Notes under the pieces: generated by a model
The model's database searches: none
Told to the model about the DNA's origin: nothing
The model's input: the letters and a program-made list of their open reading frames with translations, nothing else
NCBI GenBank assembly: GCA_005880695.1
Contig: VBGR01000041.1
Span: 1 to 64,000, forward strand
DNA from: Chloroflexota bacterium
GTDB lineage: Bacteria > Chloroflexota > Dormibacteria > Dormibacterales > Dormibacteraceae
Length of the DNA stretch: 64,000 nt
Direction: 5' to 3'
Program-made: the position numbers and the translations under genes
Part shown: positions 59,245 to 64,000 of the stretch, in pieces
Position numbering within the stretch: position 1 is the stretch's first letter
How the letters are laid out: each line of letters opens with the position of its first letter

Positions 59245-59490
59245 GTGGACTGCAACGGCCATTTGCGTGGCAGGCCGAAGGCTCCTAGACCGGCGTTCCA
59301 GGCCGTCGGTGCCAAGGCGCGGGTGGCGCGACGAGGAGCGCATCCGAAGATGCGCGACGACGAGCGCCGGGCCCCGCAACACCCTTGGATTGGGGGCCCC
59401 GCCCGCAGGGTGGGGAATGCGGCTCAGCGCCCGCAGGGCGCCCGGTGGCCCGGGACGTCGGATGCACGTCAAATGGCCGTTACAGTCCAC
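59245..59490 (+). mobile_element. MITE-like element, copy 2 (246 bp)
   Basis: Aligns with the reverse strand of 36546-36754 almost base for base, apart from one 37-bp insertion (CCTTGGATTGGGGGCCCC and following). Terminal inverted repeats: GTGGACTGCAACGGCCATTTG at the left pairs with CAAATGGCCGTTACAGTCC then AC at the right, one mismatch. The right end supplies TACAGT seven bases before the epimerase ATG 59494. There is no coding capacity. Confidence 0.8.
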
Positions 59491-59493
59491 TAG

Positions 59494-60621
59494 ATGGCCG
59501 GGAGGAAGCGCCGGGTCCTGATCACCGGCGTCTCTCGCTGGTGGGGGGCACTGCTGGCACAGCGCCTGATCCAGGACGAAGGTATCGCTGAGGTCATCGG
59601 TGTCGATACCGAGGATCCGCATTACGACCTCGGCGACGCCGACTTCCTGAAGGTCGACGTCCGCCACTCGCTGATCGGCAAGCTGGTTCGTTCGGTCGGC
59701 ATCGACACGGTTGTCCACACCGACACCACGATCGACTCCTTCAGCGATGACGCGCGCACCGCCCACGAGACCAACGTCGTCGGGACGCTCAACCTGCTGG
59801 CGGGCTGTGCTGGCGACGACAGCCCGGTGAGAAGGCTGGTGCTGAAGTCGTCCGCGCACGTCTACGGATCCCGGCACGACCTTCCGATGCACGTGCGCGA
59901 GGACTACCGGCTCGCCTCCAGCTCGCCGCACCCGTTCGTGCGCGACATCGTGGAGGTGGAGAGCAACTTCTTCGACTTCGCGATCCGCAACCCGAAGGCC
60001 GAGACGGTCGTCCTCCGGTTCGCGAACAGCTTGAACGCCGACGAGCCGGCCCCGCTGGCCCGCTACTTCGACCTTCCGGTCGTCCCGACGGTGCTCGGCT
60101 TCGACCCTGTGCTGCAGCTGGTGCACCGCGACGACTGCATCGAGGCCCTGCGCAAGGCGACGCACGGCGGCGGCTCGGGCGCCTACAACATCGCAGGCGA
60201 ACATCCGCTGCCGCTGAGCGTCCTGCTGTCCGAGGTCGGCAAAGTGCCGGCTCCCGTCCTGCCACCGGCCGGGCTCGGCCTCGTTTCCGCCGCACTCAAG
60301 GCCATGAACGTTGCGTTTCTTTCACCCCAGCTCATCGACCTTTTGCGCTGGGGTCGCACCGTGAGCACGGCCAAGGCCGCCGCCGAGCTCGATTTCCGGG
60401 CTGCGCGGGACACGCTCACAGCGCTCGACGACTACATCCAGCAACGGAGAGTCCTCGACTTCCTGCCCAGCCACCGCGCCTACCAGTACGACCGCGAGCT
60501 GGAGGAATACATCCACGCCAGGCGGACCCGCCAGGCGCAGGAGGAAGCCGCCTCGAAAGTCGTGGCGCCCGCAGGAGGGGCTGCGGGATCTAGTGGATCG
60601 CCCCCCCGCCGCCGTCGATGA
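59494..60621 (+). CDS. NAD-dependent epimerase/dehydratase family protein
   Basis: 375 aa from ATG 59494. Extended [20 protein letters not shown] (an altered glycine motif with W-W), [20 protein letters not shown] and the [13 protein letters not shown] block where Tyr-x3-Lys would be, which is not obvious. Related actinobacterial proteins are annotated as nucleoside-diphosphate sugar epimerases; substrate unknown. Transcription may start from the MITE end directly upstream. The C-terminal 20 residues are basic. It overlaps the convergent SDR gene by 32 bases. Confidence 0.8.
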   Translation: MAGRKRRVLITGVSRWWGALLAQRLIQDEGIAEVIGVDTEDPHYDLGDADFLKVDVRHSLIGKLVRSVGIDTVVHTDTTIDSFSDDARTAHETNVVGTLNLLAGCAGDDSPVRRLVLKSSAHVYGSRHDLPMHVREDYRLASSSPHPFVRDIVEVESNFFDFAIRNPKAETVVLRFANSLNADEPAPLARYFDLPVVPTVLGFDPVLQLVHRDDCIEALRKATHGGGSGAYNIAGEHPLPLSVLLSEVGKVPAPVLPPAGLGLVSAALKAMNVAFLSPQLIDLLRWGRTVSTAKAAAELDFRAARDTLTALDDYIQQRRVLDFLPSHRAYQYDRELEEYIHARRTRQAQEEAASKVVAPAGGAAGSSGSPPRRRR

Positions 60622-61357
60622 CTATCGTCTCGCCGTTGATGTAGGAGGCCGCGTCGGAGGCCAGGAACACAACCGCTTCGGCCACCTCGGGCGGCTGGCC
60701 GATCCGGTGCAGCGGGTTGGAGTCGACGACCCGGCGGTTGATCTCCTCGTTCTGCCAGAGCGCTGACGCGAAGCGCGTCTGGATCACGCCGGGCGCGACG
60801 GCGTTGACCCGGATCCCGCTCGGGCCTAGCTCCAGCGCCAGCTGACGCGTGAGATGGATGACCGCCGCTTTGGTCACGTTGTAGGTGCCGAGCCCGAATG
60901 CCGGCCGGATCCCGCCCACGCTGGCGACGTTGACGATGGCGCCGCCGTGAGCAGCCATCCACTTGTGGACGGCCAGCTGCGTGAGCGCGAAGACGCCGCG
61001 CACGTTCACTTCGAAGGTCTTGTCCCAAGCGCCCAGCTCGGTGTCGACGATGGCGCCGAAATAGGGATTGGTTGCGGCGTTGTTGACCAGGATGTCGACC
61101 TTTTGGAAGCGCTCCAGCGTCTGGTCCACGAGACGCGCCAGGTCATCCGGCCGGCCCGCATGGGCGGCGATGGGAATGGCGCGGCCGGGAGTCCTGGAGT
61201 TGATCGCGGCGGCCGCCTCATCGAGGTCTTCCTGCTTCCGGCTGGAGAGCACCACGCTGGCGCCGCGCACGGCGAGAAGCTCCGCAACTGCGCCCCCGAT
61301 GCCGCGACTGGCCCCCGTAACAATGGCCACCCGGCCCGCAAGGTCGTTTTCGGACAT
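60590..61357 (-). CDS. SDR family oxidoreductase
   Basis: 255 aa classical [33 protein letters not shown] with the catalytic Ser, YNVTK (Tyr-x3-Lys) and the C-terminal [19 protein letters not shown]. Substrate unknown; it resembles 3-oxoacyl-ACP reductases and glucose dehydrogenases. Divergent from the deoxyribosyltransferase-like gene (23 bases). Confidence 0.92.
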   Translation of the reverse strand: MSENDLAGRVAIVTGASRGIGGAVAELLAVRGASVVLSSRKQEDLDEAAAAINSRTPGRAIPIAAHAGRPDDLARLVDQTLERFQKVDILVNNAATNPYFGAIVDTELGAWDKTFEVNVRGVFALTQLAVHKWMAAHGGAIVNVASVGGIRPAFGLGTYNVTKAAVIHLTRQLALELGPSGIRVNAVAPGVIQTRFASALWQNEEINRRVVDSNPLHRIGQPPEVAEAVVFLASDAASYINGETIVIDGGGGAIH

Positions 61358-61380
61358 CGCTGGTAGGATAGGTCGGTCTC

Positions 61381-61833
61381 ATGGAGATCGTCTCGGGGAC
61401 GGCTGCCGACGAGATCCTCGAGCGAATCTTCCAGCCAACGGCGAAGCCGAGCGCGCTGGACCAGGCCGAGGACACGCTGCGCCATCCCAAAAAGCTTGTC
61501 TATGCGGCCATGTCGAATCGCAATTTCTACTGGCGCCACCACATCCAGAAGTTCGTGCTCGACTCCGGGATGGTGCCAATCAGCCCGTTCATGCTTTTCG
61601 ACTACTACCTGCTCCACACCGTCCCCAAGCAAACCGTGCGGGAAGCGATGAACAACCTGCTCTCGCGTTCCGACGAGGTCTGGGTTTTCGGCAAGCTGTC
61701 GCTTGGCGTGAAGGTCCAGATCGGGATCGCCAAGCGCCTCAACAAACGGATCCGTTACTTCGACATCTCGGAGTTGCCCGTAGCTGTGATGCCGATCTCA
61801 GAAGAGACTGCGGAGGAGGAGTTTCGGGACTGA
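61381..61833 (+). CDS. Nucleoside 2-deoxyribosyltransferase-like protein
   Basis: 150 aa. Fold signs: LVYAAMSNRNFYWRHHIQKF, PISPFMLFDYYLL, DEVWVFGKLSLGVKVQIGIA and IRYFDISELP, like DUF4406/DUF7768-type proteins of the deoxyribosyltransferase superfamily. The usual catalytic Glu near the S-x-G-V motif appears as Gln (KVQIG), so classic transferase activity is doubtful. Role unknown. Divergent from the SDR. Confidence 0.6.
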   Translation: MEIVSGTAADEILERIFQPTAKPSALDQAEDTLRHPKKLVYAAMSNRNFYWRHHIQKFVLDSGMVPISPFMLFDYYLLHTVPKQTVREAMNNLLSRSDEVWVFGKLSLGVKVQIGIAKRLNKRIRYFDISELPVAVMPISEETAEEEFRD

Positions 61834-61958
61834 GCGACCTGGCGGGCGGCTGGCGGGCGCCTGACCTCTCCGACCTGCCGTGTCCTGGCCGACCCTGACC
61901 TGATGCAGCTCAGCGGGAGAAGGGATGCAGGCGGCGGAGCTGGCCGAGCGCTACGGGT

Positions 61959-63134
61959 TCAACGACGCTGACGGCCGCCGGATCGCGCCTTTCCGGCTCC
62001 CTGACGAGCTCCGTTTGTAGTCTCGATCAGGGCCGGATCCGGGAGCCCCATCCGGCGCGCCCAACGCTCAGGGTCGCGCAGCTCCTCCATGGTGGGCAGG
62101 CTCTCAGGCCCTTCCCAGGCCCGGTTCAGGGCAGGCATCCCGTAGCGATCGTGGATGGCGCGCGAGAACTGCTCGCCGACGACGTACTGCTGCAGCTTCA
62201 GCTCGAGCCCGGTGAGGCGCCAGAAGAGCCGCTCGAAGATGGACTTCTCATTGGTACGAGCACGGTGGGCGGCTTCCAGCCGCTCGAACTCGGGGAGTTC
62301 CTTGCGACCGACCTCGTCCATCACCAGGTTCGAGTAACCCTCGACCAGTGACATGGTGGCCTGGACCTTGCCCAGCACCGACAGCTGCCGACCCATGCCG
62401 ATGGTCATGGTCAGCACGCGCTCGAGCGTGCCCTGCCCGTCGACCAGGGCAGCCCCGAGGACTTCCTGCAGCATCCCGTTCAGATGGTCGCGCAGCCAGG
62501 GATGGGCGGTGAACTGCCAGGCGTGCGTCAGCTCGTGGAGGATGAGCCAGCGCCGGAGGGGCTCGGCCGGCAACTCGGCCTCCTCCTCCCAATCCGCGAT
62601 GTTGGGCTCGACGAGGTACAGACCCGGGGTGACCGCGGGCTCGCGGCCGAGGAGCTGGGGATCGTACTGGCCGAGCACGCGCCGGCCCAGGAAGCTGAGC
62701 AGGACCCCCACGTACTGATCCATGGCCGTCCGGCCGAGCCCCAGGAGGCGGGTGTTGGGCAGCCGCGACTGGACGGCCAGGATGGGCTCCATGGCGTCCG
62801 CCAGGATGGCGACGTTGAGGTCGACCCAGGAGTGGCGGTCGAGCGCCTGGAATGGTGGCAGCGTGGCGCCTTTTGGCAGGCCGCCGACGGCGGCCAGCAG
62901 AGGACCCTCGACCTCGGTGGCCAGGCGGGCGTAGTGGTCTTCCAGGCGCCGGCGAGTGCGCGGATTGAGCAGGTCGCCGGGAAGGCGGTCCTTGGCCCGG
63001 TCGCGGATCTCGTCCCAGTCGAGCAGGCGGGCCGGACCAGGGAGCGGGCGGAGGACGTCGGCGACAACGAAGGCCACGGCGCTGAATGCCACGCCGGTAA
63101 CGACTCCCTTGAAAACGCGCCGGCCGGATGGCAT
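61959..63134 (-). CDS. F420-biosynthesis-associated zinc metalloprotease-like protein
   Basis: 391 aa. Gluzincin-type motif LHELTHAWQF (HExxH) after residue 190, with an N-terminal membrane anchor (residues 10-27) and EGYSNLVMDEV later as a candidate third ligand. This matches the family called coenzyme F420 biosynthesis-associated protein/zinc-dependent metalloprotease in Actinobacteria and Chloroflexota. It is not known to act in F420 synthesis itself; the name comes from co-occurrence. It strengthens the view that this organism uses F420. Confidence 0.85.
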   Translation of the reverse strand: MPSGRRVFKGVVTGVAFSAVAFVVADVLRPLPGPARLLDWDEIRDRAKDRLPGDLLNPRTRRRLEDHYARLATEVEGPLLAAVGGLPKGATLPPFQALDRHSWVDLNVAILADAMEPILAVQSRLPNTRLLGLGRTAMDQYVGVLLSFLGRRVLGQYDPQLLGREPAVTPGLYLVEPNIADWEEEAELPAEPLRRWLILHELTHAWQFTAHPWLRDHLNGMLQEVLGAALVDGQGTLERVLTMTIGMGRQLSVLGKVQATMSLVEGYSNLVMDEVGRKELPEFERLEAAHRARTNEKSIFERLFWRLTGLELKLQQYVVGEQFSRAIHDRYGMPALNRAWEGPESLPTMEELRDPERWARRMGLPDPALIETTNGARQGAGKARSGGRQRR

Positions 63135-63171
63135 GAGCGTCAGCCTACCCGGTCGGTGACGCAGACGTTGT

Positions 63172-63537
63172 TTAGACGTCTAGGAGCGTGACGTCGAGAT
63201 CCTTGAGCGCGTCAGGTGGCTTCAGCCCGGCGAGCTGGAGCTGCTTCAAGAGCGCCAGGATGTAGCGCACGCCCGCCAGGTTGACGCCGTGCTTGCGCGT
63301 CAGGGTCTGGATGGCCTGGAGCTTCATCAGGTCGCGCTGCGAATAGCGGCGCCGGTTGGTGGCGGTCCGCTTCGGCTTGATCATGTTGAGGTGCTCGTAC
63401 ATCATCAGCGTCCGCGGATGAGTCGCCAGGATCTCGGAGGCGACGCTCAGCGTGTAGATGGGCTTGTCCAGATGAATGCTGGGATCCCGGGGAGAAGGCA
63501 GGGTCACTGCCACTGAAGCGTCGTCCTTTCTTTTCAT
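63172..63537 (-). CDS. HspR-like MerR-family regulator
   Basis: 121 aa. MerR helix-turn-helix: YTLSVASEILATHPRTLMMY then EHLNMIKPKRTATNRRRYSQ and RDLMKLQAIQTLTRKHGVNL. The short C-terminus lacks Cys residues, as in HspR. SD AAGGAAAGG precedes the ATG. HspR represses dnaK/clpB heat-shock genes in Actinobacteria; the HspR box CTTGAGT-N7-ACTCAAG was not found here. An inverted repeat near its promoter may be an autoregulatory site. Confidence 0.85.
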   Translation of the reverse strand: MKRKDDASVAVTLPSPRDPSIHLDKPIYTLSVASEILATHPRTLMMYEHLNMIKPKRTATNRRRYSQRDLMKLQAIQTLTRKHGVNLAGVRYILALLKQLQLAGLKPPDALKDLDVTLLDV

Positions 63538-63572
63538 ACGTCCTTTCCTTAGGCGCCCTGGCGGGCAAGTGA

Positions 63573-63602
63573 GCAGTAACCTTCGGTTACAGCGGTTACT
63601 GC
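63573..63602. promoter_or_regulatory. GTAACC inverted repeats upstream of the HspR-like gene
   Basis: GCAGTAACC (63573-63581) and GGTTACTGC (63594-63602) are an exact 9-bp inverted repeat with 12 bases between. An inner GTAACC-TTC-GGTTAC (63576-63590) overlaps it. They lie 36-65 bases before the HspR-like ATG, where a -35/-10 region would be, so they are a good operator candidate. Confidence 0.5.
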
Positions 63603-63749
63603 CCTATGGTGGCTGGATTATGCGCTCAGAATCCCGGCCCCACCAATTCTTTTTGTTAAGAAGCAGAGACAAAGCCACCGTGGCTTAGGTGGGAGAGGCG
63701 GATCAGCCTTACTTGAGCGCCGCTCTGTCAACCAAGCTACGCGACCGCT
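63603..63749. other. Intergenic region with a tRNA-like 3' fragment
   Basis: GAATCCCGGCCCCACCA (63629-63645) followed by ATTCTTTTT resembles the last 17 bases and terminator of a tRNA, but no matching 5' arm (GGGGCC) lies at the right distance. The rest holds an AAGCCAC-C-GTGGCTT palindrome (about 63673-63687). No gene seen. Confidence 0.35.
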
Positions 63750-64000
63750 TTACCCACTACCGCCGCCACGGCCGCCACCGCCGCCCCTGTCGCTGGGCGG
63801 TGCCGGAGGGGCCGGAGCCGGCGCAGGCGGCGGAGCCGGCTGCGTAGCCCACCAGCCGTTCGAGGGATTGGCGGAGGTGGGCAGCCTCGGCGCCTGGGTG
63901 GAAGGGCTGGTGCCGGGCATGAACCATTGCAGCTTGCCGTTCACGTTCGCGTGGCCCAGGCCGGCCGGCTCGTTGAACCACTCGTTGGGCCGGCGCAGGA
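63750..64000 (-). CDS. C-terminal end of a protein resembling a class A penicillin-binding protein, 5' end outside the window
   Basis: The frame is open from the right edge to TAA 63750-63752. Sequence LRRPNEWFNEPAGLGHAN and VNGKLQWFMPGTSPSTQ then a Pro/Ala/Gly-rich tail ending GGGRGGGSG. The W-F/Y-x-x-P-A motif compares with KWYPQPADV near the end of the PBP at 4665-6863, and the Pro-rich tail is similar, so it may be a second class A PBP. Partial; confident only as the end of a coding region. Confidence 0.55.
   Translation of the reverse strand, partial: LRRPNEWFNEPAGLGHANVNGKLQWFMPGTSPSTQAPRLPTSANPSNGWWATQPAPPPAPAPAPPAPPSDRGGGGGRGGGSG

Noticed and set aside
63660-63740. A tRNA-like sequence on the minus strand (TAGCTTGGTTGACAGAGC resembling a D arm)
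   Set aside because: No 5-bp anticodon stem and no T arm or matching acceptor stem could be formed; not a tRNA.
63538-63749. HspR box (CTTGAGT-N7-ACTCAAG) near the HspR-like gene
   Set aside because: Only a left half-like CTTGAG occurs near 63712 with no right half; the GTAACC repeats are a better operator candidate.
1-64000. Many long frames antisense to real genes
   Set aside because: High G+C produces long shadow frames; none carried conserved motifs, sensible starts or coupling with neighbours.
1-64000. CRISPR arrays, phage genes, biosynthetic gene clusters or defence systems
   Set aside because: No regularly spaced repeats, no Cas, integrase, capsid, restriction or toxin-antitoxin genes were recognised.

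Overview
The window is G+C-rich chromosomal DNA, packed with genes that often overlap by 1-4 bases (ATGA, GTGA and TTGA junctions), with frequent GTG and TTG starts. The gene content points to a high-GC member of the Terrabacteria, probably Dormibacterota/Chloroflexota or a deep actinobacterial relative. Indicators are a SufR-controlled SUF operon with SufU, an HspR-like MerR regulator, an F420-type luciferase-like oxidoreductase, an F420-biosynthesis-associated zinc metalloprotease, a Tad pilus locus, a DUF503 protein and a Ski2-like (HelY-type) helicase. No rRNA, complete tRNA, CRISPR array, transposase or prophage was found. The phylum call is inference from gene content, not from a marker-gene tree.

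Layout. 1-773: SDR cut by the window edge. 1081-11490 (minus): one long operon-like run with a coiled-coil protein, a MOP flippase, an asparagine synthetase fused to a CofE-like domain, a class A PBP, trigger factor, ClpP, a free-standing ClpX zinc finger and ClpX. 11509-15517: amidohydrolase, LLM flavin oxidoreductase, a TetR unit with its operators, and an MFS transporter. 15521-22199: sufR and the SUF operon C-B-D-Rieske-S-U-rhodanese-T, with a SufR-type operator (CAAC-N6-GTTG). 22196-25427: a frameshifted lipoprotein, a CDF transporter and citrate synthase. 25428-26146: repeats and a structured element, then tadE-tadE-tadG-cpaB-tadB-tadC (26147-32100) with no cpaE or cpaF. 33100-38735: branched-chain 2-oxoacid dehydrogenase genes (E3, fused E1, E2) and an ACT/DUF5612 protein. 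39021-48998: SDR, ThpR, NmrA-like protein, small membrane proteins, FAD oxidoreductase, agmatinase-like protein, CvpA, ParA, a saccharopine-dehydrogenase-like protein, a glucosaminidase and a Hint-domain lipoprotein. 49041-59222: MBL fold, pyrC, pyrE, two M20 peptidases, DUF503, acyl-CoA ligase, enoyl-CoA hydratase and helicase. 59494-64000: epimerase, SDR, deoxyribosyltransferase-like protein, F420-associated metalloprotease, HspR-like regulator and the C-terminal end of a second PBP.

The most unusual items are: (1) the AsnB-CofE fusion next to a flippase and a PBP; (2) two inverted copies of a 209-246 bp MITE-like element whose ends place a TANNNT box 6-7 nt before the ATG of the next gene; (3) a ~147-nt element present twice with a conserved hairpin, one copy in the tad leader; (4) a lone ClpX-type zinc finger between clpP and clpX; (5) a lipoprotein with a C-terminal Hint domain overlapping a 31-codon membrane protein gene; and (6) four genes that appear to start at ATC or CTG.
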